A stretch of 64,000 nt of DNA. It comes from Saccharopolyspora spinosa NRRL 18395 (lineage in GTDB: Bacteria > Actinomycetota > Actinomycetes > Mycobacteriales > Pseudonocardiaceae). The position numbers and the translations under genes are program-made. The notes beneath the pieces were generated by a model. It did no database searches. It saw only the letters and a program-made list of their open reading frames with translations, and was not told the origin of the DNA. The stretch spans positions 382,233 to 446,232 of the forward strand of contig NZ_GL877882.1 in assembly GCF_000194155.1 (NCBI RefSeq). Direction: 5' to 3'. The stretch's first letter is position 1. The number at the start of each line of letters is the position of its first letter. Shown here in pieces: positions 1 to 8,860 of the stretch.

Positions 1-311
1 CTGCTTCGTTCCTGGCGCTAAACAGTCAGCGCATCGACGCGGTCGTCACCGGTCGCGGACCGCTCGAGGCCGCGGCGGCTCAGAACAAGTCGTTCAAGAT
101 CACCGGCGAGATGGGCGGTGGCCCGACCGCGGTCGCGGTCGCACGTACTGCTGACAACGCCGACATGCTCAAGGCGATTCAGATGGCGTACGACAAACTC
201 GTCGCCGACGGGACCTACGGCGCGATCCTGAAGCAGTGGAAAACCGATTATGGCGCCGTTCCCACGGCGACGATCTACACCAAGGATTCCACGCCGCCGA
301 ACTACTCCTGA
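1..311 (+). CDS. ABC transporter substrate-binding protein, family 3 (C-terminal part)
   Basis: The reading frame is open from the first full codon at base 3 to the TGA at 309-311, so the gene starts before the window and only about 102 C-terminal residues are seen. The visible part fits the last lobe of a type 3 (polar amino acid) solute-binding protein: a short beta strand with IDAVVTGRG, then a domain ending with a helix that carries AYDKLVADGTYGAILKQW, the usual C-terminal signature of this family. It would sit outside the membrane, probably as a lipoprotein, and deliver ligand to the permease that starts 61 bases downstream. The ligand is unknown; an amino acid, a derivative or a betaine is likely from the family. 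Confident for family, not for substrate. Confidence 0.85.
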   Translation, partial: ASFLALNSQRIDAVVTGRGPLEAAAAQNKSFKITGEMGGGPTAVAVARTADNADMLKAIQMAYDKLVADGTYGAILKQWKTDYGAVPTATIYTKDSTPPNYS

Positions 312-372
312 CGTTGCCCTGGTCGGCCCGACGGTGTCGGCGTGACCAAGCAAACGCGCAGAGGAGAAGAGC

Positions 373-1341
373 ATGACTCAGCAAGCAACACATGGAGGAC
401 GAGCCGTGCCGAGCACTGCAGAGCGCGTGGCGGGCGACGAACTGCAGGCCGTGCCGCGGAGGCATCCCTGGCGGGTCGTCACCGCGCTGGTCATCGCGGT
501 CTTCATCGCGAAGTTCGTCCAGATTCTCTTCACCAACCCGCGATTCCAGTGGGACGTCGTCGGCCACTACCTGACGTTCGACAACATTCTCCAGGGCCTC
601 GTTCGCACGCTGATGATCACTGCTGCATCGATGGCGATCGGCATCCTTGGTGGCATCGTCCTCGCGGCGATGCGGCGATCCGCCAACCCGGTGGTCTCCT
701 CGACCGCGTGGACCTACATCTGGTTCTTCCGCGGCACTCCGGTTCTCGTGCAGCTCATCTTCTGGTTCAACCTCTCGGCGCTGTTTCCGTCGATCAGCAT
801 CGGTATCCCGTTCGGCCCCCAGTTCTTCGAATTCAACGCCAACTCGGTGATCTCTGTATATGTCGCGGCGATCCTCGGTCTGGGGCTCAACGAGGCGGCC
901 TACATGTCCGAGATCGTCCGGTCCGGCCTGAACAGCGTCGACCGTGGCCAGACCGAGGCGGCCCACGCGCTCGGCATGCCGGGCTGGCTCACTTTCCGTC
1001 GCATTGTGCTCCCGCAGGCGATGCGAGTCATCATCCCGCCGACCGGCAACCAGGTCATCGGCATGCTCAAGACCACCGCGCTGGTCAGCGTGATCGCGCT
1101 GCCGGACCTGCTCTACTCCGCGCAGCTGATCTACAACCGTAACTTCAACCCAATCCCATTGCTGATCGTCGCCAGCCTCTGGTACCTGCTGCTCACCACA
1201 ATTCTCTCCATTGCGCAGCACTACATCGAGCGACATTTCAACCGCGGTCAGCTTGGCGAACGCGGCGGTTCTGAAGGGCGCCGCTGGCGCCGGAAGGACT
1301 CTGGACCGCTGACCCCGGGTACGGAAGGAGCGGGACGATGA
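373..1341 (+). CDS. ABC transporter permease, polar amino acid (HisM/GlnP) type
   Basis: A 322-residue integral membrane protein. After a hydrophilic leader of about 33 residues there is a membrane span (about 34-53), a second span at 77-98, further spans near 110-135 and 158-175, and one at 260-281. The cytoplasmic EAA loop that docks onto the ATPase is clear at residues 195-214 (EAAHALGMPGWLTFRRIVLP). The protein is longer than the usual 220-250 residues because of the leader and a polar, charged C-terminal tail. The start at 373 has GAGGAG-like purines about 8 bases upstream. Its stop overlaps the start of the ATPase gene by four bases (ATGA), which implies translational coupling. It forms the pore for the solute bound by the upstream binding protein. 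Confidence 0.93.
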   Translation: MTQQATHGGRAVPSTAERVAGDELQAVPRRHPWRVVTALVIAVFIAKFVQILFTNPRFQWDVVGHYLTFDNILQGLVRTLMITAASMAIGILGGIVLAAMRRSANPVVSSTAWTYIWFFRGTPVLVQLIFWFNLSALFPSISIGIPFGPQFFEFNANSVISVYVAAILGLGLNEAAYMSEIVRSGLNSVDRGQTEAAHALGMPGWLTFRRIVLPQAMRVIIPPTGNQVIGMLKTTALVSVIALPDLLYSAQLIYNRNFNPIPLLIVASLWYLLLTTILSIAQHYIERHFNRGQLGERGGSEGRRWRRKDSGPLTPGTEGAGR

Positions 1342-2105
1342 CACCTACGCCTTACGTGGTCGCAGAGGCGCTTTACAAGAGCTACGGTCAGGTCGAGGTG
1401 CTGACTGGCGTCGATCTGGAGGTGAACGCGGGCGAGGTGGTCTGCATCATCGGCCCCTCCGGTTCTGGCAAGAGCACCTTCCTGCGCTGCGTCAATCACC
1501 TGGAGCAGGTCAACGGAGGCCGGCTCCAGGTCGGCGGCGAGTATGTCGGCTACCGGCAGAACGGCCGCAAGCTGCACGAGTTGTCGCCGCGGGAGACCGC
1601 CAGGCGCCGCGAAGACATCGGCATGGTCTTCCAGCAGTTCAACCTGTTCCCGCACATGACCGTGCTGCAGAACATCATCGAGGCGCCGGTCCGGGTCCGG
1701 AGGATCCCGAGGCACGAGGCGGTCGCGACCGCGCGCGACCTGCTGGCGAAGGTGGGCCTTGCCGATCGTGAGGATGCCTACCCCCGCCAGCTCTCCGGCG
1801 GTCAGGCGCAACGCATCGCGATCGCCCGGGCGCTGGCGATGAAGCCGAAGCTGATGCTCTTCGACGAGCCGACGTCGGCGCTCGACCCCGAGCTGGTGGG
1901 CGAGGTGCTCGCGGTGATGAAGCAGCTTGCCCTCGACGGCATGACCATGATCGTGGTCACCCACGAGCTGGGGTTCGCCCGTGAGGTCGCCGACAAGGTC
2001 GTGTTCATGGATGGCGGCGTGATCGTCGAGAGCGGCAAACCGCATCAGGTGCTCGGCAACCCGCAGACCGAGCGCTGTCGCAGCTTCCTTGAGAAGGTCC
2101 TCTAA
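1338..2105 (+). CDS. ABC transporter ATP-binding protein, polar amino acid type
   Basis: A 255-residue ATPase subunit with the complete motif set: Walker A GPSGSGKST (39-47), Q-loop FQQFNLFPHMT (98-108), signature LSGGQ (152-156), Walker B LMLFDEPTSALD (172-183) and the switch histidine in VTHE (about 209). Length and motifs match the GlnQ/HisP family that energises amino acid uptake. A small insertion around 65-90 is common in this family. It overlaps the permease by four bases. With the upstream binding protein and permease this makes an uptake system with a single visible permease gene, so the permease probably works as a homodimer. The linkage to the lyase/oxidase genes downstream suggests that it imports the substrate of that pathway. 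Confidence 0.95.
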   Translation: MTPTPYVVAEALYKSYGQVEVLTGVDLEVNAGEVVCIIGPSGSGKSTFLRCVNHLEQVNGGRLQVGGEYVGYRQNGRKLHELSPRETARRREDIGMVFQQFNLFPHMTVLQNIIEAPVRVRRIPRHEAVATARDLLAKVGLADREDAYPRQLSGGQAQRIAIARALAMKPKLMLFDEPTSALDPELVGEVLAVMKQLALDGMTMIVVTHELGFAREVADKVVFMDGGVIVESGKPHQVLGNPQTERCRSFLEKVL

Positions 2106-2161
2106 CCCCCTTCGCCGCCACCCCGTCACCGTGAAAGTCCCAGTGAAAGCAGGAATCCCCT

Positions 2162-3637
2162 ATGCATCCGGCCGCCCCTACGTTCATCACCTCGGCGTTC
2201 ATCGACGGCCGATTCGTCGACGCGGCCTCGGGCGAGACCGTCGACTCGGTCGACCCGGGCACCGGGAAGGTGATCGCGTCGGTGACCGCGTGCGGCGAGC
2301 CCGAGGTCGACACGGCCGTCCGCGTCGCCCGGCGCACTTTCGCCTCCGGTGTGTGGAGCCGCATCGAGCCCGGCGAGCGCAAGCAGGTACTGCTGCGTTT
2401 CGCCGATCTCCTCGACGAGCATCGCGAGGAGCTCGCTCTGCTGGACTCGATCGACGTCGGCAAGCCGCTTGCTGACACCCGCACCCTCGACCTCCCCGAC
2501 GCGATCAACACCTACCGGTGGTATGCGGAGGCGATCGACAAGGTCTTCGGCCGGATCTCGCCTGCCTCGGCCGAGCACCTCGGCCTGATCTCGCGGGAGC
2601 CGATCGGGGTGGTGGCCGCCGTACTGCCGTGGAACTTCCCGATGGCCACGCTCTCCTGGAAGCTCGCGCCCGCTCTCGCGGCAGGCAACTCGGTGATCGT
2701 CAAGCCGGCCGAGCTCTCCCCGTTCAGCACGCTGCGGCTCGCCACGCTCGCTCAGCAGGCGGGTATCCCGGACGGCGTCCTGCAGGTTCTTCCCGGGCAC
2801 GGTCACGTGACCGGGAAGGCGCTGGGCCTGCATCCGGGCGTCGATGCCATCACCTTCACCGGCTCGACCGAGGTCGGTCGGCACTTCCTGCGCTACGCGG
2901 CGGACAGCAATCTCAAGAGCGTGGTCCTGGAATGCGGCGGCAAGAGTCCGCAGATCGTGCTCGCCGACTGTGCCGACCGGCTCGACGCGATCGCCGACGA
3001 GCTCGTGACCGCGGCGTTCTGGAACATGGGCGAGAACTGCACCGCCGGATCACGCGTCCTGGTCCACCACGACATCCACGACGACCTGGTGGCTCGTCTC
3101 GCCTCGCGGGCCGCGGCCCTGCGGGTCGGACCGCCTCAGGACCTCGGCACGCAGATCGGCCCGCTGGTCGAGCAGGCCCACCTCGACAAGGTCCTCGGCT
3201 ACATCCAGCGCGGGCTCGATGAGGGCGCTCGCTGCGTCACCGGTGGCCGGCGGGTTCTGGAGGAAACCGGCGGCTGGTACGTCGAACCGACCGTGTTCAC
3301 CGGCGTCACCCCGGAGATGGCCATCGCTCGGGAGGAGATCTTCGGTCCGGTCGTCGCCGTGATCGCGTTCGACAACGAGGACGAGGCGATCGAGATCGCC
3401 AACGGCACCAGCTACGGGCTGGCATCCTCGGTCTTCACCTCCGACCTCGACGCCGCGTTCCGGGTCTCCCGAGCCGTCGAGGCCGGCACCGTCTCGGTGA
3501 ACTGCTACAGCGAGGGTGACATCACCACACCGTTCGGGGGTTACAAGACCTCCGGTTTCGGCGGGCACGACAAGGGCCTGGAGGCCTTCGACCAGTACAC
3601 CGAACTCAAGACAACCTGGATCGCCCTGCGGGCCTGA
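2162..3637 (+). CDS. NAD(P)-dependent aldehyde dehydrogenase
   Basis: A full-length (491-residue) aldehyde dehydrogenase. Visible motifs are PWNFP with the catalytic Asn (156-160), the cofactor loop FTGSTEVG (232-239), the general-base Glu in ECGGKSP (257) and the nucleophilic Cys in ENCTAGS (293), followed by the usual EEIFGPV motif. It oxidises an aldehyde, probably a semialdehyde made by the lyases encoded next to it; alpha-ketoglutarate semialdehyde is attractive because DapA-family lyases feed that compound in hydroxyproline and sugar-acid pathways. That assignment is inference. It starts 56 bases after the ATPase gene and is followed by 83 bases that hold a candidate operator, so it may end the first transcript or be read through. 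Confidence 0.93.
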   Translation: MHPAAPTFITSAFIDGRFVDAASGETVDSVDPGTGKVIASVTACGEPEVDTAVRVARRTFASGVWSRIEPGERKQVLLRFADLLDEHREELALLDSIDVGKPLADTRTLDLPDAINTYRWYAEAIDKVFGRISPASAEHLGLISREPIGVVAAVLPWNFPMATLSWKLAPALAAGNSVIVKPAELSPFSTLRLATLAQQAGIPDGVLQVLPGHGHVTGKALGLHPGVDAITFTGSTEVGRHFLRYAADSNLKSVVLECGGKSPQIVLADCADRLDAIADELVTAAFWNMGENCTAGSRVLVHHDIHDDLVARLASRAAALRVGPPQDLGTQIGPLVEQAHLDKVLGYIQRGLDEGARCVTGGRRVLEETGGWYVEPTVFTGVTPEMAIAREEIFGPVVAVIAFDNEDEAIEIANGTSYGLASSVFTSDLDAAFRVSRAVEAGTVSVNCYSEGDITTPFGGYKTSGFGGHDKGLEAFDQYTELKTTWIALRA

Positions 3638-3679
3638 CCGCCCCGGACCTTCTCGTCGGAGGCCCCCGGCTCCCGATTA

Positions 3680-3704
3680 GTAGTACATTACCGATTACCG
3701 GTAA
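3680..3704 (+). promoter_or_regulatory. Candidate GntR/FCD operator (TTACCGGTAA type)
   Basis: The perfect 10-base palindrome TTACCGGTAA lies at 3695-3704, directly before the ribosome binding site of the DapA-like gene that starts at 3721. A second half-site, ATTACCG, precedes it at 3687-3693, and GTAGTAC lies at 3680-3686. The same GTAGTAC plus TTACCGGTAA combination occurs upstream of the GntR/FCD regulator gene (8861-8878). Shared placement before the operon and before the regulator makes it a likely binding site for that regulator. No binding has been shown. Confidence 0.6.
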
Positions 3705-3720
3705 GATGTGGAGGACAATA

Positions 3721-4615
3721 ATGACTGTCTGGCGAGGGATCGTCGTCGCGGCGGCGCTGCCGTTTCGTGAGGACCTGTCCGTCGATCTGGACCGGTACCA
3801 GGAGCATGTCGCCTGGCTTGCCGCCAACGGATGTGACGGTGTCAGTCCGAACGGCTCGCTCGGGGAGTACCAAGTGCTCACCGAGGCTGAGCGCGCCGAC
3901 GTGGTCCGAGCCGCGGTCGAGGCGGCGCCCGAGGGCTTCTCGGTCATTCCCGGAACCGGGGCGTACGGCGGCCACGAGTCCCGCCGGTGGGCAGAGCAGG
4001 CCCGGGAGGCCTGCGCCCACGCGGTGCTGTCGCTGCCGCCGAACGCCTACCGGGCCAGCGACGACGAGGTCGTGGCCCACTACCGCGAGCTAAACGAGGT
4101 CGGCCTGCCCGTAGTGGCCTACAACAACCCATTCGACACCAATGTGGACCTGACGCCACAGCTGATCGCCCGGATCGCGGAGTTCGAGAACGTGGTCGCG
4201 GTGAAGGAGTTCTCCGCCGACGTGCGACGGGTGCACCAGATCCGGAACCTGGCCCCGCGGATCGACGTGCTCGCGGGCGCCGACGATGTGCTGCTGGAGC
4301 TCGTGCTGATGGGTGCGGGTCGGCTGGATCGGCGGGTTTTCCAACGCGTTCCCCCGGGAGTGCCGCCGTCTCTACGATCTTGCCGTGGCCAAGGACGTCG
4401 AGCAGGCCCTCCCGCTGTACCAGCAGGTGCACGACGCCTTCGCCTGGGACTCGCGCCACACCTTCATCCAGGCCATCAAGCTGGCAATGGACATGGCCGG
4501 TCGCTACGGCGGTCCGTGCCGGTATCCCCGCCTTCCGCTCTCCGCGGAGGACGAGGCACGTGCGCGCAAGGACTTCGAGGTCGCCTTCGCGGCGCTCACG
4601 GCTCAGCCTGGGTGA
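3721..4615 (+). pseudogene. DapA-family lyase/dehydratase, interrupted by a one-base frameshift
   Basis: Dihydrodipicolinate synthase/N-acetylneuraminate lyase superfamily TIM barrel. The frame from ATG 3721 (GGAGG at 3710-3714 sets this start; ATG 3706 lies upstream of it) shows NGSLGEY at 44-50, the catalytic Tyr in AYNNP (134) and the Schiff-base Lys in AVKEFS (162). At 4317-4319 (GGG) one G too many shifts the frame; the correct continuation VGWIGGFSNAFP is in the next frame to the TGA at 4613-4615. With the extra G removed the protein is about 297 residues, normal for the family. Without correction the frame runs on into the next gene. Either a sequencing error or a recent loss. It probably removes water or splits a 2-keto-3-deoxy acid; the reaction is unknown. 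Confidence 0.85.
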
Positions 4616-4671
4616 ACCGGTTCCACCGCCCGGGCCGGCCGGCGCAGGGCCAAGCAGCGAAAGGCACCGCG

Positions 4672-5769
4672 ATGAAGATCGTCGGTATCGACGTCTACGA
4701 GTACCGGCTCACCTACGCCCACGGTGAGTATGCGATGTCCGGTGCGCGGGTCTCCACGCACCAGACCTCGACCCTGGTCCGGGTGCGCACCGACGAGGGC
4801 GTCCACGGGTGGGGCGAGTCGTGCCCGCTCGGCGCCAACTACCTGCCGATGTTCCCCGGCGGGACCCAGGCCGCGTTGCGATACCTGGCTCCGTTGCTGG
4901 TGGGACTGGACCCGCGCGAGGTGCTCGCTGTGCAGGGCGTGCTGGACGGCGCCCTCCGCGGGTCGTACGACGCCAAGAGCGCGATCGACCTGGCGTGCTG
5001 GGACATCCTCGGCAAGAGCCTGGACGTGCCGGTGTCGCTGCTGCTCGGCGGCGTGCTCCAGCAACGGTTCCCGCTCTACGAGGCGGTGCCGCTCGCCCCA
5101 CCTGCGCAGATGGCCGAGTTCATCACGCGTCGCAAGGCCGCCGGCATCGACTGCTTCCAGGTCAAGGTCGGCAACGATCCCTACGACGACGCGGCGCGTG
5201 CACGCGCGGCCGTAGAGGCGGCCGATGGCTCGCGCGTCATCTGCGACGCCAACGGCGGCTGGGGACTGCAGCAGGCGATGATCGCCGCGCGTGAGTTCGA
5301 CGATCTGCCGGTCTACCTGGAACAGCCGTGCCGCACGACCGAGGACTGTGCTCACGTGCGCCGGGTCAGCACGTTGCCGATGGTGCTCGACGAGAGCATC
5401 ACGACGCCTGCCGACCTGACCCGGGGGGTCGAGCGGGCCGGCGCGGGCTCGGTCAACCTCAAGCTCAGCCGCCTCGGCGGCATCACGCCAATGCGGCTGC
5501 TGCGCGACCTCGCGGTCTCCCTCGGCCTCACCGTCTCCCTGGAGGACACCTGGGGCGGCGATGTGGTCACTGCGGCGGTCGCGCACCTGGCGGCGTCGAC
5601 CGCGGCGAGCGACCTGCTCAGCGTCTCGTTCTTCAACACCTGGACCAACGAGCACGTCAGCACCGTCCCGCCAGCTCACGACGCGGGCTGGGGGATCACG
5701 CCGACTGGCCCTGGTCTGGGTGTCGACGTCGACCCGACCGCGATCGGCGCACCACTATTCGTCAGCTGA
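4672..5769 (+). CDS. MR/MLE-type enolase-superfamily enzyme
   Basis: A 365-residue enolase-superfamily protein: N-terminal capping domain (1-125) with the HGWGES loop, then the barrel. Metal ligands are seen as CDANGG (D192), LEQP (E217) and VLDES (D240). The acid/base lysines are K165 at the end of the second barrel strand and K264 in NLKLSRLGG on the sixth strand, the muconate-cycloisomerase-like arrangement. The first Lys of the usual KxK motif is Gln163. Enzymes of this group racemise, epimerise, cycloisomerise or dehydrate carboxylates after alpha-proton abstraction; hydroxyproline or proline-betaine epimerases and a cis-3-hydroxyproline dehydratase belong here. Lying between two DapA-like lyases and after an amino-acid-type transporter, it may act on an imported amino acid derivative. 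Precise substrate unknown. Confidence 0.88.
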   Translation: MKIVGIDVYEYRLTYAHGEYAMSGARVSTHQTSTLVRVRTDEGVHGWGESCPLGANYLPMFPGGTQAALRYLAPLLVGLDPREVLAVQGVLDGALRGSYDAKSAIDLACWDILGKSLDVPVSLLLGGVLQQRFPLYEAVPLAPPAQMAEFITRRKAAGIDCFQVKVGNDPYDDAARARAAVEAADGSRVICDANGGWGLQQAMIAAREFDDLPVYLEQPCRTTEDCAHVRRVSTLPMVLDESITTPADLTRGVERAGAGSVNLKLSRLGGITPMRLLRDLAVSLGLTVSLEDTWGGDVVTAAVAHLAASTAASDLLSVSFFNTWTNEHVSTVPPAHDAGWGITPTGPGLGVDVDPTAIGAPLFVS

Positions 5770-5794
5770 ACCACCACGAGGAGAACGAATCAAA

Positions 5795-6707
5795 ATGACG
5801 TCATCCGAGCAGTTATCCGGGCTCTACTCGGCCATTGTCACGCCGTTCACTCCGGACGGAGCAGAGATCGTCGAGGGTGCCCTTCGCGACCTCGTCGACC
5901 GCACGATCGCGGCTGGCGGCGACGGCATCGTCGCCTGCGGAGGAACCGGGGAGTTCATCTCGCTGAGTGCCGAGGAGCGACGGCGGGTCGTCGAGATCGT
6001 CGTCGACCAGACCGCCGGGCGCGTTCCGGTGGTCGCGCAGACCGGTGGCCTTTCCACCTTGGAGGCGATCCGGCACACCGCGCACGCCACGGAGTGCGGC
6101 GCGGATGCGGTGATGCTCACGCCACCGTTCTACGAGGCGCTGTCGCGCGCGCAGGCCGTGCAGTACTTCGGTCAGGTCGCCGAGTCCACCACCTTGCCGG
6201 TGATGGTCTACAACCACCCGAACGGCACCGGTCTGCACATGGACACCGAGCTGATCACCACCCTAGCGACTCAATTCGACAACATCAGCTACATCAAGGA
6301 CTCCAGCGCCGACCCGTATCTGCTGAGCGTGCTGGTGACCGACCTGCGCGACACGATCAGCACTTTCTGTGGCGAGGACGTGCTGGCCGGGGCCGCGCTG
6401 ACCCTGGGCGTCGAGGGCCTGGTGACCGGGAGCTTCAATTTCATGACGCCGGTCCATGCCACCATGCGGGACGCAGCTCGTGCCGGTGACTTTGCCACGG
6501 TCAGCCGCCTCTGGAAGGAGACGCTCCCGCTGGTGGTCACCCTCGCGAGCAACCCTTACACAAGCGGCGTGAAGACGGCGTGCGCGCTGCTCGGTCACGA
6601 CATGGGGCCGGTCCGGGCGCCGCTGCCGACGATCAATCCCGAAGGTCGTAAAAGAGCGGATCGCCGAGCTCGATCCCGCCTACTTCACCGGCACGGGGCG
6701 GGCGTGA
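5795..6707 (+). pseudogene. Second DapA-family lyase, frameshifted near its C-terminus
   Basis: DapA/NanA superfamily barrel, start ATG 5795 behind GAGGAG (5778-5783). Motifs: GGTGEF (49-54), catalytic Tyr in VYNHPNGTG (139) and Schiff-base Lys in YIKDSS (168). The frame is good until about codon 283. At 6644-6645 one extra G diverts it; in the next frame the natural end VVKERIAELDPAYF leads to a TGA at 6705-6707, which overlaps the ATG of the following gene (TGATG). As sequenced the frame instead runs straight into the oxidoreductase. Corrected length is about 303 residues. Its similarity to the first DapA-like gene is only at family level, so the two probably do different steps. Fault type (extra G) is the same in both. 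Confidence 0.85.
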
Positions 6708-8077
6708 TGGAACACTACGACGCGATCATCGTCGGCGGAGGCCCGGCCGGGATCACCGCCGCTTGGGCCCTCCGCGACCGCCGCATCCTGGTCCTCGAGG
6801 CTGGTGACCGGCTCGGTGGGCGGCTGAAGTCCGTGCCGCGGGGCGACTACTGGATCAATCTGGGTGGCCACCTGTTTCCCGAGCAGGGCTCGCACATCCG
6901 CTCGGTGATGGACGATCTCGGACTCGGTGTCATCGACATCCCGGGCAGCAAGTTCGCGATGACCTTGGGCGACCAGCTCTACCGCAACAAGCGGATCGAG
7001 AGCTATCCCTTCACACTGCCGATGACATTCAAGGAGCGCGTCGGCCTGATCCGGGCCGGTCTGCGGATGCTCGGCGGCGTCCACGGCTGGCGTCGGGCGA
7101 TGAAGCGGCGGCCGAACGAGTCCGAGACCGACCGGCGCGCCCGGGCGGCGACATACCTGGGTGACCGGACGTTCCGTGAGTTCCTCGGTACCCCGCCGGA
7201 GCGAGTGGACGCGATCTTCGTCTCCGCCGCGCGCAGGGCCGCGTCGGAGATCGACGACCAGGCCGCCGGTGTCGGTGTCTCGCTCTTCGGTGCCGTCTGG
7301 AGCGGTGGGAAGAGCTCGATGGCGCTCAACCTCGACGGGGGCTCCGGCCGGCTCGGGGACGCCGCGCTTGCCGCGCTCGGCGACCGGGTTCGGCTGGGCG
7401 CCGTGGTCACCCGGGTCGTCGACGAGAGCGACAACGTGCGGATCGACTACGACCAGGGCGGCGAGCAGCACACCGTTTCGGCCGAGCACGTCGTCCTCGC
7501 CATCCCGGCGACGGTCGCGGCGCGCGTGACGGTGGGTCTTCCGGCTGAGGTGGTGAACACGCTGCGGTCGGTCACCTACGGCCCCTTCCTCACTATGGGG
7601 ATCCTCACCAGCGAGACCGGTCCGGCGCGATACGACGACATCTATGCGGTGACTACCCCTGGGCAGTCGTTCGACATGCTGTTCAACCACGCGAACCCGC
7701 TGCGACGCGGCCCACGCCGTCCGGGAGGGAGCCTGATGGTCTACAGCGGTGGAGCGCCGGCAGCCGATATGATGCGGCTCACCGACGACGAGGTGCGCGA
7801 CATCTACCTCACCGACCTGCTGCGGATCCTGCCGGAACTCGAGGGACAGATCGCCGAGGCCATCGTCCAGCGGTGGGATATCGGCAACGTCTACCGCCGC
7901 CCCGGGATGGACTTCGGTCCCGTTCTCGAGTATTGCCGCCGTCCGGCCAACCGCATTCACCTGTGCGGTGACTACTTCGCCGAGCTCGGAAACATGGAGA
8001 TCGCGGCCGGCTCCGCGGTCGAGGCGGCCTCGTCGATCTGCGGGAGCCTCGCCCAGAGCTCGGCTGCCCGTACCTGA
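6707..8077 (+). CDS. FAD-dependent oxidoreductase, amine oxidase/protoporphyrinogen oxidase-like
   Basis: A 456-residue flavoprotein with an N-terminal Rossmann dinucleotide-binding motif VGGGPAGITAAWALR (about 9-23), the conserved LEAGDRLGGR segment (about 34-43) that contacts FAD, and a C-terminal FAD motif HLCGDYFAELGNMEIAAGS where ribityl contacts are expected. This layout is that of the NAD(P)-binding-8/amine oxidase superfamily. It could oxidise an amine, or an alpha-amino or hydroxy carbon, of the pathway substrate. The start at 6707 overlaps the stop of the corrected second lyase gene, so the two should be translationally coupled. It is the last gene of the operon; 22 bases separate its stop from that of the convergent regulator gene. 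Confidence 0.85.
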   Translation: MEHYDAIIVGGGPAGITAAWALRDRRILVLEAGDRLGGRLKSVPRGDYWINLGGHLFPEQGSHIRSVMDDLGLGVIDIPGSKFAMTLGDQLYRNKRIESYPFTLPMTFKERVGLIRAGLRMLGGVHGWRRAMKRRPNESETDRRARAATYLGDRTFREFLGTPPERVDAIFVSAARRAASEIDDQAAGVGVSLFGAVWSGGKSSMALNLDGGSGRLGDAALAALGDRVRLGAVVTRVVDESDNVRIDYDQGGEQHTVSAEHVVLAIPATVAARVTVGLPAEVVNTLRSVTYGPFLTMGILTSETGPARYDDIYAVTTPGQSFDMLFNHANPLRRGPRRPGGSLMVYSGGAPAADMMRLTDDEVRDIYLTDLLRILPELEGQIAEAIVQRWDIGNVYRRPGMDFGPVLEYCRRPANRIHLCGDYFAELGNMEIAAGSAVEAASSICGSLAQSSAART

Positions 8078-8099
8078 CGACCTGCGCGCCCGGACGGGC

Positions 8100-8783
8100 T
8101 CAGTCGCCCGACCACTCATGCACGATATGGGAGAGATGGTGCGCCATCAGTTTGCTCGTCCGGGCGGAATCACCGGCCTCGATCGCGTTCAGGATCTCGA
8201 GATGCTCGGCGGCCGACGCCGTCAGCTGCCCCTGGGCGCTCAGACCGGGCAGGCCGTACAGCCGGGTGTGGTCGCGCAGGCTTGCGATGAGCTTGACCAG
8301 GCGCTGGTTGCCGGCGAGCTTGGTGAGCCCGAGGTGGAACTCACGGTCGCTCTCGAGGTAGCCGTCCAGATCTCCCTTCGCCGCGGCGGCGACGTTGCGC
8401 TCGGCGAGCGCGCGGAAGGACGCGAAGTCGTGCTCGGAGGCGCGCCCCGCGAGCTTGGCCATCGCCGGCACCTCGAGCAGCTGACGGATCTCGTGTATCT
8501 CCTCGAGATCACTGCGGGAGGACTCGAGCACCTGGTAGCCGCGGTTGCGCACCGGAACCATGAAGCCTTCGTTGACGAGCGTCAGCATCGCCTCGCGAAC
8601 GGGGCTGTTGGAGACACCGAGCTGCGAGGCCAGCGCCGCCGCGGAGTAGATCTCTCCAGGCCGGATTTCTCCGCGGATCATCGCTTGTCTGATCACCCGA
8701 AGGGCTTGTTCACTGAGCGAGATCCGCTGCATCTGGCTCTGGGACGTGTCAATCGATGCAGTCACGGGCGAGTCTGCGGCCAT
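8100..8783 (-). CDS. GntR-family transcriptional regulator, FCD (FadR) subfamily
   Basis: A 227-residue regulator. The N-terminal winged helix is clear: IRGEIRPGEIYSAAALASQL leads into GVSNSPVREAMLTLVNEGF, the recognition helix pattern of GntR proteins. The C-terminal helical FCD ligand domain contains the histidines and acidic residues typical of metal-assisted carboxylate sensing (DREFHLGL, HLEIL, HHLSH). It is transcribed against the operon in front of it and its own upstream region carries the palindrome TTACCGGTAA at 8869-8878, also found before the lyase operon. It is therefore a good candidate for an autoregulated, inducer-released repressor of the 2-8 kb pathway. Effector unknown. Confidence 0.92.
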   Translation of the reverse strand: MAADSPVTASIDTSQSQMQRISLSEQALRVIRQAMIRGEIRPGEIYSAAALASQLGVSNSPVREAMLTLVNEGFMVPVRNRGYQVLESSRSDLEEIHEIRQLLEVPAMAKLAGRASEHDFASFRALAERNVAAAAKGDLDGYLESDREFHLGLTKLAGNQRLVKLIASLRDHTRLYGLPGLSAQGQLTASAAEHLEILNAIEAGDSARTSKLMAHHLSHIVHEWSGD

Positions 8784-8860
8784 GTCTGTGATCCTCCCAG
8801 TCCGAAACTGTCATCGAGGCGAGTCGGCGGCCGTGGCCCATTGCCGACAAGCTGCCCTCT

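Noticed and set aside
169..1344. Long minus-strand frame opposite the permease gene
   Set aside because: Antisense shadow of a clear membrane protein gene; no domain, highly charged and typical of GC-rich reverse frames. The same holds for frames opposite the aldehyde dehydrogenases and acyl-CoA ligases.
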